Source of the DNA: [Clostridium] asparagiforme DSM 15981
GTDB taxonomy: Bacteria; Bacillota; Clostridia; Lachnospirales; Lachnospiraceae
DNA length: 64,000 nt
Direction: 5' to 3'
NCBI GenBank assembly: GCA_025149125.1
Contig: CP102272.1
Location: forward strand, 2,666,001 to 2,730,000
Position 1 is the first letter of the stretch. Every line of letters begins with the position of its first letter. Below the pieces are notes generated by a model that was not told the origin of the DNA, did not search any database, and saw only the letters and a program-made list of their open reading frames with translations. Shown here in pieces: positions 31,873-41,094 of this stretch. Made by a program: the position numbers and the translations under genes.

Positions 31873-33248
31873 AGCTGCAAGATGTGTCCTTTTCCTATAC
31901 AAAAGAAGTGGGCACCCTCACCCATGTGGATCTGACCATCCGACCGGGCGAGTGTGTCTTGCTCTGCGGCGCTTCCGGCTGCGGAAAGACCACCATCACG
32001 AAGTTGGTCAACGGCCTGATCCCGGCATTTACGGAGGACTGCACGCTGACCGGACAGGTCCTGCTCCACGGCGCGCCGGTGCGGGAACAACCTCTTTACC
32101 AGCTGGCCCGGCAGGTGGGGTCTGTTTTCCAGAACCCCAAAAGTCAGTTTTTCAACATGGATTCCGACAGTGAGCTGGCCTTTGGCCTGGAAAATCAGGG
32201 TATGACCCGGGGTGAGATCCTCCGTCGGCTGGATGATACCACCGACCGCCTGCATCTGAAGCGGTTGAGGGGGCGGAACATCTTCGCCATGTCGGGCGGA
32301 GAAAAGCAGCTGCTGGCCTTTGCCTCGGTCTATGCCATGGGGCCGAAGCTCTACATTCTGGATGAGCCTACGGCCAATTTGGATCGGGAAACCATCGAAA
32401 GACTCCATGATCAAATCGCATACCTGAAAAGTCGGGGACACACCATTCTCATTGCGGAGCATCGGTTGTACTTTCTGGCGGATCTCATAGATCGGGCTGT
32501 CTATCTGCGGGACGGGATCGTGGAGCGGATCTGGAGCGGAGCAGAATTCCGGCGGCTGGCTGAGACAGAACGGATCGCTCTGGGCCTTCGCACACTCACG
32601 CCTACTCAGGTGACTCTGCCGCCCTCCCGCGCCGCGGGGGAACAGGATGGACTGTCTGTGGAGGGACTGAGCTGCCGGTACAAGCGGGAGCCGCCGGTAT
32701 TTCAAAACCTTTCCTTCTCCGCCCGCCCGGGAGAGGTGCTGGCCGTCACGGGTGACAATGGCGTGGGAAAAAGCACCCTTTCCCGCTGCTTGTGCGGCCT
32801 GATGCGGGAGAGTGCCGGAACGATCCGCCTCAACGGCCGCATCCTTGGTGCGAAGCAGCGGCAGCGGATTGCCTACTGCGTCATGCAGGATGTAAACCAT
32901 CAGCTCTTTTCCGACAGCGTATGGGGAGAGTGTCAGTTGGCTATGGAAGGACTCTCTGACCAGCGCATCCAGGAGGTGTTGGAGCGGCTCCATTTGCTTG
33001 CGTTCCGGGAAAAGCACCCTATGTCTCTCTCCGGCGGCCAGAAACAGCGTTTGGCGGTGGCTACCGCCATGCTGTCCCAAAAGCCGCTGCTGGTATTCGA
33101 CGAGCCCACCAGTGGTCTGGACTATGCAAGAATGCAGGAAGTGGCCTGTTGCGCACGGGAACTGGCGGACGAGGGTCGGGTGGTTCTGGTGGTGACACAT
33201 GACCGCGAATTTCTCCAGTGCGCCTGTGATCGAGTCCTGGAACTTTGA
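31866..33248 (+). CDS. ECF transporter fused double ATPase (EcfA-EcfA')
   Basis: A 460-aa protein with two tandem nucleotide-binding domains. First: Walker A GASGCGKTT (35-43), signature MSGGEKQLL, Walker B YILDEPTANLD, switch IAEHRLYFL. Second: Walker A GDNGVGKST (about 294), signature LSGGQKQRL, Walker B LVFDEPTSGLD, VTHDREFL. It supplies energy for the S/T membrane pair. It corresponds to the 492-aa protein at 58.8-60.3 kb. Confidence 0.9.
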   Translation: MVELQDVSFSYTKEVGTLTHVDLTIRPGECVLLCGASGCGKTTITKLVNGLIPAFTEDCTLTGQVLLHGAPVREQPLYQLARQVGSVFQNPKSQFFNMDSDSELAFGLENQGMTRGEILRRLDDTTDRLHLKRLRGRNIFAMSGGEKQLLAFASVYAMGPKLYILDEPTANLDRETIERLHDQIAYLKSRGHTILIAEHRLYFLADLIDRAVYLRDGIVERIWSGAEFRRLAETERIALGLRTLTPTQVTLPPSRAAGEQDGLSVEGLSCRYKREPPVFQNLSFSARPGEVLAVTGDNGVGKSTLSRCLCGLMRESAGTIRLNGRILGAKQRQRIAYCVMQDVNHQLFSDSVWGECQLAMEGLSDQRIQEVLERLHLLAFREKHPMSLSGGQKQRLAVATAMLSQKPLLVFDEPTSGLDYARMQEVACCARELADEGRVVLVVTHDREFLQCACDRVLEL

Positions 33249-33266
33249 GAAAGGAGCTGAGCCGCA

Positions 33267-34247
33267 GTGGCATTTTTACAGGACAGCCAACCGGATCTGT
33301 GCCTCTTGGCCAAGAGTGGTGGGTGCAGCGTTTATCAGCTGCGAAATGAGAGCGGCGAGGGAACCATGACCGTCTATGAGGTGTTCCCCGGCGCTACCAT
33401 CCTGTATAACGATTTCCACATGGCCTATTGCGACTCCTCTTTTGAAACCCGACAGGATCTCCTCTGCATCGACTATTGCCGGGAGGGCCGGATGGAATAC
33501 GCTGTGGGCAACGATGCGTTCTCCTATGTGGAGGCAGGTGACCTGAAAGTGGATCGCCGCCTGAAGCACAAAGGATACTTTTCTCTCCCGTTGTCCCACT
33601 ATCATGGCATCTCCATGTGCTTTGACCTGTCCATGATCCCCATGGAGCTGGCTCGTCTGGCGGGAGACTATCCTTTGGATCTGGCTGCCATTCAGCGGAA
33701 ATTCTGCCCGGATGCCCGGCCACGGGTCATTCACGGAGCACCCTCGGTGGATCACATTTTTCAGGAGTTGTGTACCGTACCGGAGCGGATCAAAATGCCC
33801 TACTTTCGGGTAAAGATTCTGGAGTTGTTGCTGTATCTCGACGCCCTGGAATTGGGAAGCGGAACGGAAAAACCATATTTTTACCGTTCCCAGGTGGAAA
33901 CGGTAAAGGCCATCCGCTCCTATCTGGTGGAGCATCTGGATCAGCATATCACGTTGGAGGCTCTGTCCAGACAGTACCAGATCCCTTTGACCACCATGAA
34001 GGCCTGCTTCAAAAGTGTATATGGCAGTCCGGTGAACACCTATATGCGGGCACTGCGGATGGATCGGGCGGCTCTGCTGCTTCGGAAAGAACCGGAGGCC
34101 AGCGTTACAGAGATCGCCGGAGCGGTGGGCTATGACAGCTCCAGCAAATTTGCCGCGGCTTTTCGGGCGGTGAAGGGACAAACTCCGCTGGAATACCGGC
34201 GAGGCGGCGGGAATCCCGTTCTCTCTTTTCCTGACGAAACGGAGTGA
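33267..34247 (+). CDS. AraC-family regulator, siderophore module 4
   Basis: A 326-aa protein. The N-terminal sensing half includes GEGTMTVYEVFPGATILYND and LPLSHYHGISMCFDL; the C-terminal AraC domain includes ITLEALSRQYQIPLTTMKACF and VTEIAGAVGYDSSSKFAAAF. GTG 33267 follows AAAGGAG at 10 nt. The same N-terminal architecture (GEG...VFPG...DDxHM) appears in the AraC proteins at 48.5 and 61.7 kb, each next to an iron-box uptake module. A YbtA-like activator responding to the imported siderophore is the likely role. Confidence 0.86.
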   Translation: MAFLQDSQPDLCLLAKSGGCSVYQLRNESGEGTMTVYEVFPGATILYNDFHMAYCDSSFETRQDLLCIDYCREGRMEYAVGNDAFSYVEAGDLKVDRRLKHKGYFSLPLSHYHGISMCFDLSMIPMELARLAGDYPLDLAAIQRKFCPDARPRVIHGAPSVDHIFQELCTVPERIKMPYFRVKILELLLYLDALELGSGTEKPYFYRSQVETVKAIRSYLVEHLDQHITLEALSRQYQIPLTTMKACFKSVYGSPVNTYMRALRMDRAALLLRKEPEASVTEIAGAVGYDSSSKFAAAFRAVKGQTPLEYRRGGGNPVLSFPDETE

Positions 34248-34289
34248 CGCTGGCTGTGCGGAGCGGCAAGCACGGGTAAGAACCGATAC

Positions 34290-34331
34290 AATAGGGCATG
34301 GTGAGAGATGTCTCACCATGCCCTATTTTTT
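34290..34331 (+). terminator. strong terminator directly before ABC pair 4
   Basis: A 17-bp perfect stem AATAGGGCATGGTGAGA (34290-34306), loop GATG, complement 34311-34327, then TTTTTT. The ribosome-binding site of the next gene starts just after it, so there is no room for a promoter in between. A TACAAT -10-like element at 34286-34291 overlaps its left edge. Confidence 0.9.
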
Positions 34332-34346
34332 GAAAGGAGTGGTTTT

Positions 34347-36104
34347 GTGAAACAACGCAGCTGGCTGGCCATCCTGCTCTCCTTTGCCGGTCCCTGCCGG
34401 GGAAAGCTGGTCTTGTCTGTTATATGCGCAATTATCAGCGTGGTGGGGGGCTTTGTGCCGTATCTGGGGGTCTATGAGATCCTTCGCCTGTTTATCCATC
34501 AGTCGGCCTCCGGAACGGAGCTTCTCCGATGGGCTGGAGTGTGTCTGGCGGGATATACGGTCAAGGTGGCTTTTTACGCCTTTTCTACTATGCTGGCTCA
34601 TGTGTCTGCCTACACCATTTTGGAGGGCCTGCGCCGTCAAGTGGCCCATAAGCTGATGCACGCCCCCTTGGGGAGTGTGCTGTCGAAGCCCGTCGGTTCC
34701 CTCAAAAGCACCATCGTGGATCGGATCGAGGACATTGAGCCGCCGCTGGCCCACATGATACCGGAATTGAGTTCCAATGTGCTGCTGCCTATCGTGGTGG
34801 TGATCGCCCTCTTTGCCATGGATTGGCGGATGGGCCTTGCCTCCCTTGCTACGATTCCGGCCGCGCTGATCCCCATGGCGGCGAGCCTGCGGACCTACAA
34901 CGAAAAGTATGCCGCCTATATGGCAGCCAATGCTCAGGTCAACAGTATCATCGTGGAGTATGTAGAGGGCATCGAGGTGGTAAAGGCTTTCAACCAGAGC
35001 GGTGCCTCCTATGAGAAATTCGTCCGGGCAGTGACCAGTTTCCGTGACTTCACGCTGGATTGGTTCCGCTGCACCTGGAAGTCCATGAACCTGTGCCTGT
35101 CTATCCTGCCTACCACGCTGCTGGCCACCCTGCCAGTTGGGATCGCCCTGTATCAGACCGGCGTCCTGGACCCGGCCCGGCTGGCTCTGTGCTTGATGCT
35201 GGTGCTGGGTATCGTGTCCCCGCTGGTGCAGGCTGCAGCCTTTCTCAATTCCATGAAGAGCATGGAATTTGCCGTCCGGGACACTCGGCATCTGCTGGAT
35301 CTGGAGGAGCTGCCCGAGGCGTCCGAGCCCGCCCGCCTCTCCGGCAGCGGTATCACTTTGCGGGATGTGTCCTTCTCGTATAGCGGGAAAGAAGAGGACA
35401 CTGTGCTGCGTCACATTGATTTGGAACTTCCCGCCGGCACCTTCACCGCTCTGGTGGGTCCCTCCGGTGGCGGCAAATCTACAGCAGCCCGGCTTATCGC
35501 TCGGTTCTGGGATGTGACGGATGGCTGCATTGCCATAGGCGGTGTGGATATTCGGAATCTCACACTGAAGCAGCTGACGGATCAGGTCAGTTTCGTGACA
35601 CAGGACAATTTCCTCTTTGACTGCTCTCTGAAAGAAAACATTCGATTGGGGAAGCCGGACGCCACGGAGGAGGAAGTTTGGGCGGCTGCCCGGGCTGCTC
35701 AGTGTGAGGAGTTTTTAGGACGGCTGGAGCATGGATGGGATACCCCAGCGGGTGAAGCGGGCAAGCAGCTCTCCGGTGGGGAGCGGCAGCGGATCGCCAT
35801 CGCCCGCGCGATTCTGAAGGACGCCCCCATTGTCATTCTGGACGAGGCCACCGCCTTTACCGATCCAGAGAATGAGGACAAGATCCAGCGTTCCCTGATG
35901 GCGCTCTCCCGAGGGAAAACGCTGCTGGTTATTGCCCACCGGCTGAGCACGATTCAGAACGCCGACCAGATCGTGGTGCTGGAGAAAGGCCGTATTGTGG
36001 ACAAAGGCACACAGCCGGAGTTGCTCAGCCGATGCCCGCTATATCAAAAGCTATGGCAGGCCCATGTGGGTGCCCAGAATTGGGCAGTTGGAAAGGAGGC
36101 TTGA
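34347..36104 (+). CDS. ABC exporter-fold half-transporter, pair 4 first subunit (YbtP/IrtA-like)
   Basis: A 585-aa fused permease-ATPase. Membrane domain about 1-320 with LSKPVGSLKSTIVDRIEDIE, Walker A GPSGGGKST, signature LSGGERQRI, Walker B VILDEATAFTD and IAHRLSTI. GTG 34347 with AAAGGAG at 7 nt is the start; ATG 34308 lies in the terminator stem. It follows the AraC gene across the terminator. Together with the ECF genes upstream it forms a nine-kilobase uptake module under one iron box. Confidence 0.85.
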   Translation: MKQRSWLAILLSFAGPCRGKLVLSVICAIISVVGGFVPYLGVYEILRLFIHQSASGTELLRWAGVCLAGYTVKVAFYAFSTMLAHVSAYTILEGLRRQVAHKLMHAPLGSVLSKPVGSLKSTIVDRIEDIEPPLAHMIPELSSNVLLPIVVVIALFAMDWRMGLASLATIPAALIPMAASLRTYNEKYAAYMAANAQVNSIIVEYVEGIEVVKAFNQSGASYEKFVRAVTSFRDFTLDWFRCTWKSMNLCLSILPTTLLATLPVGIALYQTGVLDPARLALCLMLVLGIVSPLVQAAAFLNSMKSMEFAVRDTRHLLDLEELPEASEPARLSGSGITLRDVSFSYSGKEEDTVLRHIDLELPAGTFTALVGPSGGGKSTAARLIARFWDVTDGCIAIGGVDIRNLTLKQLTDQVSFVTQDNFLFDCSLKENIRLGKPDATEEEVWAAARAAQCEEFLGRLEHGWDTPAGEAGKQLSGGERQRIAIARAILKDAPIVILDEATAFTDPENEDKIQRSLMALSRGKTLLVIAHRLSTIQNADQIVVLEKGRIVDKGTQPELLSRCPLYQKLWQAHVGAQNWAVGKEA

Positions 36105-36106
36105 CG

Positions 36107-37852
36107 ATGTTTCAGAGTATGAATCGGATTCTGCGTTGGACAAAGGGGTACCACAGACGGCTGTATCTCGGAAGCCTCTGTTCGTTTCTTGCCACCTGGG
36201 CCGCCGCCGGGCCGGTGATGCTGGCGGCCTGGGCCCTTGGGCTGGTCATCGAGAGTGCCCAGGAGGGGACGGCGCTGGACGCCAAGCTCCCCTGGCTGTG
36301 CCTGGGCGGGATCATCCTGTTGATCCTTTTGCGCTTCGTGTGTGCTTACTGGAAAAACCGGCTCCAGGAGAGTATCGGAACAGAGCGAGCGGCGCAGCAG
36401 AGACTGGAACTTGGTGACCTGCTCAAACGGGTTTCCTTGGGGTATTTCTCCAAGAATAACCTGGGCGACATTCTGGCTGCTCTGACTACGGAACTGAGTA
36501 CCCTGGAGTTGCAAAGCATGAAAATGGTGGATGCAGTCATCAACGGCTATCTGCAGGTACTGGTCATCGTTTTGTGCATGGCGTTCTTCTGCCCGGAGGC
36601 GGCGCTGGTGGCAGTGGTGGGCGTGCTGCTGTCCGCCTTTGCCCTCCGCGGCATCGGGCGGCAGAGTGCCCGCACCGCTCCGGTGGGACATCGGGCCCAA
36701 GAGGCATTGTCCGGGGCGGCCATTGAGTACATCCATGGCCTTTCGGTGGTCAAATCCTTTGGCCAGGAGGGGGTGTCCTCCCAGCGTTTTTTTGAGGCAT
36801 GCCGGGCCAATAAGGACATCCGTATCAAAAATGAGTTTGGCTTTGTGCCCTGGAACTGCCTGCACCTGTTTTCTCTGAAGGCCGCAGCTGTTGGCCTGGT
36901 GCTCACCGCCGGCTGGCAGACTATGAACGGAACCTTGGAGCTGCCGGTGCTCCTGATGGCTGCCATGTTTTCCTTCACGATCTTCGGCAGTGTGGAGTCC
37001 ATCAACGACGCCGCCCACATCCTTTCTGTCACGGACTCGGTGCTGGACCGTCTGGAAGAACTGGAGGGAACGGAACTGCCGGATCAGGATGGGAAAGACA
37101 TCTCTTTGGAGCATTACGACATCTGCTTCGACCATGTCTCCTTCGGTTACGGAACACGGGAGGTGATCCACAATGTTTCCTTCCAGCTGCCGCAAAACAG
37201 CGCCACCGCCATTGTAGGGCCGTCCGGCAGCGGGAAGAGCACCCTCTGCGCACTGCTGGCCCGGTTTTATGATGTGGATCAGGGACGCATCACCGTGGGC
37301 GGCTATGACATCCGGAAGATGACCTGCGACAGCCTTTTGCGCAACATTGCTATGGTATTTCAGAATGTGTATCTGTTCCACGACACCATCCGCAATAACA
37401 TCCGTTTTGGCCGTCCGGATGCTGCCGAGGAGGATGTGATCGCTGCAGCTAAAGCGGCCCGCTGCCATGACTTTATCATGGCGCTGCCCCAAGGGTATGA
37501 CACCATAGTGGGAGAGGGCGGTTCCAACCTTTCCGGCGGAGAAAAGCAGCGCATTTCCATTGCCCGGTGTCTGCTGAAAGATGCCCCCATCATCATTCTC
37601 GATGAGGCCACCGCCAGCGTGGACCCGGAGAATGAGCATGAGATCCAGGAGGCGCTCTCTGCTCTGGTGCGGGGAAAGACCATCATCACCATCGCCCACC
37701 GTCTGGCTACAATCCAAAACGCAGACCGGATTTTAGTGGTGGAGGATGGCCGCATTGCTCAGCAGGGCACCCATCAGGAGCTGATGAGCCAGGAGGGAAT
37801 TTACCGGAACTTTATCGAGATCCGACAGCGGGCTGAGGGCTGGCGGATATAA
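36107..37852 (+). CDS. ABC exporter-fold half-transporter, pair 4 second subunit (YbtQ/IrtB-like)
   Basis: A 581-aa fused permease-ATPase. The membrane domain includes VSLGYFSKNNLGDILAA and AIEYIHGLSVVKSFGQ; Walker A GPSGSGKST, Q-loop AMVFQNVYLF, signature LSGGEKQRI, Walker B IILDEATASVD, IAHRLATI. ATG 36107 with AAAGGAGG lies 2 bp past the first subunit's stop codon. It forms a heterodimer with the preceding gene product. Confidence 0.85.
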   Translation: MFQSMNRILRWTKGYHRRLYLGSLCSFLATWAAAGPVMLAAWALGLVIESAQEGTALDAKLPWLCLGGIILLILLRFVCAYWKNRLQESIGTERAAQQRLELGDLLKRVSLGYFSKNNLGDILAALTTELSTLELQSMKMVDAVINGYLQVLVIVLCMAFFCPEAALVAVVGVLLSAFALRGIGRQSARTAPVGHRAQEALSGAAIEYIHGLSVVKSFGQEGVSSQRFFEACRANKDIRIKNEFGFVPWNCLHLFSLKAAAVGLVLTAGWQTMNGTLELPVLLMAAMFSFTIFGSVESINDAAHILSVTDSVLDRLEELEGTELPDQDGKDISLEHYDICFDHVSFGYGTREVIHNVSFQLPQNSATAIVGPSGSGKSTLCALLARFYDVDQGRITVGGYDIRKMTCDSLLRNIAMVFQNVYLFHDTIRNNIRFGRPDAAEEDVIAAAKAARCHDFIMALPQGYDTIVGEGGSNLSGGEKQRISIARCLLKDAPIIILDEATASVDPENEHEIQEALSALVRGKTIITIAHRLATIQNADRILVVEDGRIAQQGTHQELMSQEGIYRNFIEIRQRAEGWRI

Positions 37853-37856
37853 AATA

Positions 37857-37897
37857 AGTATGTGGGGAGGCAGATATGCCTCCCCACATACTGTTTT
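37857..37897 (+). terminator. strong terminator after ABC pair 4
   Basis: A 16-bp stem (37857-37872 with 37877-37892, AGTATGTGGGGAGGCA and complement), loop GATA, then GTTTTGG. Confidence 0.9.
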
Positions 37898-38033
37898 GGA
37901 ATGATTCTTTGGATTTTGGCTTTGTATCACTTTCGCTTTCCCAAACCCTTGTTTTTTGCTTCGCCAATATTACGCTGGAAAGGACGGAAACTACCCGCAA
38001 AATCAGTATATTCAAAAAATAAATATATAAGAT

Positions 38034-38081
38034 AAACAGCACCGGGGGCGATATCTTTTGGCCCTGTTCCCGGTGCTGTTT
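38034..38081 (-). terminator. terminator of two-component operon
   Basis: AAACAGCACCGGG (38034-38046) and CCCGGTGCTGTTT (38069-38081) form a 13-bp stem 27 bp past the kinase stop codon. On the minus strand a TTTATC stretch follows. The interval 37900-38033 shows no gene. Confidence 0.75.
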
Positions 38082-38108
38082 GTAAATTATTTTGGTGTTT
38101 ATTTATCA

Positions 38109-39467
38109 TCAACAAGGGAAAGTCAATGTTGCACTGCACCCATGTGGTAGGACGGATGCAATCGCAAAAGTCCCATGATGTGCTATAGCGACTTGCCCAA
38201 CAATCAGTAACCCAAGCCCATGTCTTAAGTCAAGCCGTTCATCTGTGCTTTCCATATAATGAGGCTTTTCTTCCAGCTCTTGCAGCTTTTCCGCAGACAG
38301 ACCCGTTCCGTTGTCCGTAACCGCCAAGATAAGCTGATTTTGTGATGCTGCAAGAGAAAGACAGATTTCACAGCCTTTTGGGTTGTGTTTCATGCTGTTC
38401 TGGACAAGGTTGTTTACAGACCGTGAAATCAATCTGGCATCACATTCCAACACAGCATTTTCGGCGTCGGGAGCAATTTCAATTTCAATGTTGTAGCTAT
38501 CAGAAATTCCCGTATTCAACAGATCTGCTACATAGGAGCGCAGCAGTTTAGATAGGCGAACCCCCTCTTTATGAAGCGGCTGCATCTCATATTCCAACTG
38601 CGATACTAAATTCAAATCCTGTACCAGCTCTTTGATTTTTACACTTTGCTTCCGTACTATTTCTGCCTGTTCCCGGATGCTCTTGCTGGCAGCTTCACTT
38701 TCCGCAATACGGCCCGCATACCCCATAATCATGGAGAGCGGTGTGCGAATGTCATGGGAAACGCCGCTGATCCAGTTCGCCCGTGCTTCATTTTGCCTAT
38801 TCAAAATGGAAGAAGCCTTGTTTACGCTACTTGCAATTTCCGACAGTTCTCCGCTGATATGAAGTGAAACCGGCTTTCCGTCTGCAAGAGTTTCCACAGC
38901 GGACACAATCGGTTCGGTATTGTGAATGATTCTGCGTTTGGAAAAGTAATAGGCTAAAAAGAGGCACAGCACATCCAATCCCAGCATCCCCACTACAAAG
39001 AGAGGAAGCCGTCGAAGCGCCGCAATGGAATAGTAATTGCTGGTGAGTTTTGTATAGCTGTCTGTGGGATAGCCCAACACCAACAGCCCATCATCGGTGT
39101 TCCAAACAAAAACCGGGTAATCCTCAATATATCCTTTTGAAAATAGTGCAACATCTTGAATGGTGTAACTTTCCGGCACATTGTCCGGCAAATCAACCGA
39201 CCAATAACATTGTCCATCTGCGTCCAGGTAGATTGCCCAAATATGATTCTGCCGGAGTTTTTGCACCGCATCATCCGACAATTGTTCCGGCGTGGCGGCA
39301 GCAGCAGTCATTTCCAACATGGATTGCGGGGATGAATCTCCATAATCCTCGGTCACAATCTTTTGAAATGTCAGGCCGAATACCACCGCGTTAAGGAACA
39401 GCAATATCAGAATAAAGGCAGCGAACGACACAAGATATTTAGATATATAACTTCCGAATGATCTCAT
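38109..39467 (-). CDS. sensor histidine kinase (CprK-like)
   Basis: A 452-aa kinase. Membrane helices lie near 10-32 and 152-176 with a 120-aa extracellular sensor between. A HAMP-like linker is followed by the H-box SHDIRTPLSMIMGY (His238), N-box NLVQNSMKHN, G1 VTDNGTGLS and G2 RHGLGLLIV. It starts 4 bp after the response-regulator gene, which lies upstream on the same strand. Divergent from a CprABC-type transporter, so it likely senses lantibiotics or similar cationic peptides. Confidence 0.87.
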   Translation of the reverse strand: MRSFGSYISKYLVSFAAFILILLFLNAVVFGLTFQKIVTEDYGDSSPQSMLEMTAAAATPEQLSDDAVQKLRQNHIWAIYLDADGQCYWSVDLPDNVPESYTIQDVALFSKGYIEDYPVFVWNTDDGLLVLGYPTDSYTKLTSNYYSIAALRRLPLFVVGMLGLDVLCLFLAYYFSKRRIIHNTEPIVSAVETLADGKPVSLHISGELSEIASSVNKASSILNRQNEARANWISGVSHDIRTPLSMIMGYAGRIAESEAASKSIREQAEIVRKQSVKIKELVQDLNLVSQLEYEMQPLHKEGVRLSKLLRSYVADLLNTGISDSYNIEIEIAPDAENAVLECDARLISRSVNNLVQNSMKHNPKGCEICLSLAASQNQLILAVTDNGTGLSAEKLQELEEKPHYMESTDERLDLRHGLGLLIVGQVAIAHHGTFAIASVLPHGCSATLTFPC

Positions 39468-39471
39468 GGCT

Positions 39472-40173
39472 TCACTTCCTTGCTATCAGCTTATAGCCCA
39501 AACCTTTAATGGTTATCAGGGATACGGGTTTTGATGGATCAGTTTCAATCTTTTCTCGGACGCGCCGGACATGAGCATTGAGGCTGTTTTCATAACCAAA
39601 AGGATTGTCCCCCCAGAGGGCTTCACAAAGCGCATCTACGGTAACAATCTTTCCAGCATTACGGGCAAGAGTTTCAAGTAAGGTGTGTTCTTTGGCTGTC
39701 AGTGAAATAATCTCGTTGCCCTTATGGACTTCGGCCCGGCTGAAATCAATCGTACATCCATCCAATACAAGCAGAGGCGAATCCTCTTTGTAGGTTCGCC
39801 GCAGTACCGCATAGATACGCAGTAACAGTTCCTGCGGCATAAAGGGCTTAGAAATGTAGTCATCTGCACCAAGCCCCAATCCCGATAATTTGTCTGCTGC
39901 TTCGTCCTTTGCTGTTAAGAAAATGATCGGCACATTGGTAAAGGTGCGGAGCTGCTGCATCAGAGAAAAGCCATCCCCATCCGGCAGCATGACATCCAAA
40001 AGAATTAAATCAGGAGTTTCCTCTTTTGCGGTCAAAATAGCTTCTTTGACCGTCATAGCGGTAAGGACAGTTTCAAATCCCGCATCTTTCAATATATCTG
40101 ATACCATCTTCAATAGTTCCTGTTCGTCATCTACTAACAGGAGCCTTTTACTATGTAAAAAAGAATTATCCAT
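39472..40173 (-). CDS. OmpR-family response regulator (CprR-like)
   Basis: A 233-aa protein. Receiver domain (1-120) has DD at 15-16, phospho-acceptor Asp60 in LILLDVMLPDGDG and the Lys in FLTAKDEA; the C-terminal winged helix ends LITIKGLGYKLIARK. It probably binds the tandem 11-bp repeats at 40247-40268 in the divergent promoter region to activate the ABC operon. Confidence 0.92.
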   Translation of the reverse strand: MDNSFLHSKRLLLVDDEQELLKMVSDILKDAGFETVLTAMTVKEAILTAKEETPDLILLDVMLPDGDGFSLMQQLRTFTNVPIIFLTAKDEAADKLSGLGLGADDYISKPFMPQELLLRIYAVLRRTYKEDSPLLVLDGCTIDFSRAEVHKGNEIISLTAKEHTLLETLARNAGKIVTVDALCEALWGDNPFGYENSLNAHVRRVREKIETDPSKPVSLITIKGLGYKLIARK

Positions 40174-40246
40174 AGCATCCTCTCCAATCTGATTTTCTTT
40201 GTTTCTATTATATCATAGGCTGTCCATTCTGCGATCTTGTCCCTTA

Positions 40247-40268
40247 AAAAGTAAGGTAAAAGTAAGGA
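40247..40268. promoter_or_regulatory. tandem 11-bp direct repeat, response-regulator site
   Basis: AAAAGTAAGGT (40247-40257) is followed immediately by AAAAGTAAGGA (40258-40268). An 11-bp period is the usual arrangement of OmpR/PhoB-family half-sites. It lies between the divergent regulator gene and the ABC operon. Confidence 0.7.
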
Positions 40269-40329
40269 CGAGAGAATGTAGATGTCAGGTTGAGATTGTA
40301 CCATAAAAACATCGAAAGGAGATGTTTCT

Positions 40330-41094
40330 ATGGACTATATCATCACAACGGAACAGTTGACTAAGAAGTACAAGAATTTCATTTCGGTCAATCATGTTTC
40401 GCTTCATATTCGCAAGGGCAGCATTTATGGTTTTCTCGGCCCCAACGGTGCGGGGAAATCTACGACCATGAAAATGCTGTTGGGCCTGACCGCGCCGACA
40501 AAGGGCAGCTTTACTATTGATGGGAAGCAGTTCCCAAATGATCGGATTGCCATTCTCAAAGAGATCGGCTCTTTCATCGAAGCGCCGTCTTTCTACGCAA
40601 ACCTGACCGGGCGGGAAAATCTTGATATTATCCGCCGCATTTTGGGACTGCCGAAAGCCGATGTGGAAGATGCGCTGGAACTGGTGGGGCTGACCGAGTT
40701 TGGCGACCGGCTGGCAAAAAAGTATTCGCTGGGAATGAAGCAACGCTTGGGCCTTGCCGGGGCGCTGCTGGGGCGTCCGCCAATCCTGATTCTGGACGAA
40801 CCCACCAACGGTCTTGACCCGTCCGGTATCCACGAAATCCGCAATCTGGTAAAATCCTTGCCCAGCCTTTACGACTGCACGGTGCTGATCTCGTCCCATA
40901 TGCTGTCTGAAATCGAATTGATTGCGGATGACATCGGGATTCTCAACCACGGGCGGCTGCTGTTTGAGGGAAGCATGAATGATCTGCGTCAATACGCCCT
41001 GCAATCCGGCTTCGCTGCGGACAATCTGGAAGATGTGTTCCTTTCTATGGTTGAGAAAGATAACATGGACAGAAAGCAGAGGGCAAAATTATGA
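40330..41094 (+). CDS. lantibiotic-resistance ABC transporter ATP-binding protein (CprA-like)
   Basis: A 254-aa ATPase: Walker A GPNGAGKST (about 38-46), Q-loop region FIEAPSFYANLTGRENL, signature YSLGMKQRLGL, Walker B LILDEPTNGLD and switch HMLSEIELIAD. The signature lacks the usual LSGGQ in the way typical of lantibiotic-immunity (NisF/EpiF/CprA) ATPases. It powers removal of peptide antibiotics from the membrane through the two permeases encoded downstream. AAAGGAG precedes ATG 40330. Confidence 0.9.
   Translation: MDYIITTEQLTKKYKNFISVNHVSLHIRKGSIYGFLGPNGAGKSTTMKMLLGLTAPTKGSFTIDGKQFPNDRIAILKEIGSFIEAPSFYANLTGRENLDIIRRILGLPKADVEDALELVGLTEFGDRLAKKYSLGMKQRLGLAGALLGRPPILILDEPTNGLDPSGIHEIRNLVKSLPSLYDCTVLISSHMLSEIELIADDIGILNHGRLLFEGSMNDLRQYALQSGFAADNLEDVFLSMVEKDNMDRKQRAKL

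Noticed and set aside
31611..33200. 529-aa minus-strand frame opposite the ECF T and double-ATPase genes
   Set aside because: Opposite strand of intact EcfT and EcfA motifs; composition typical of an antisense frame.
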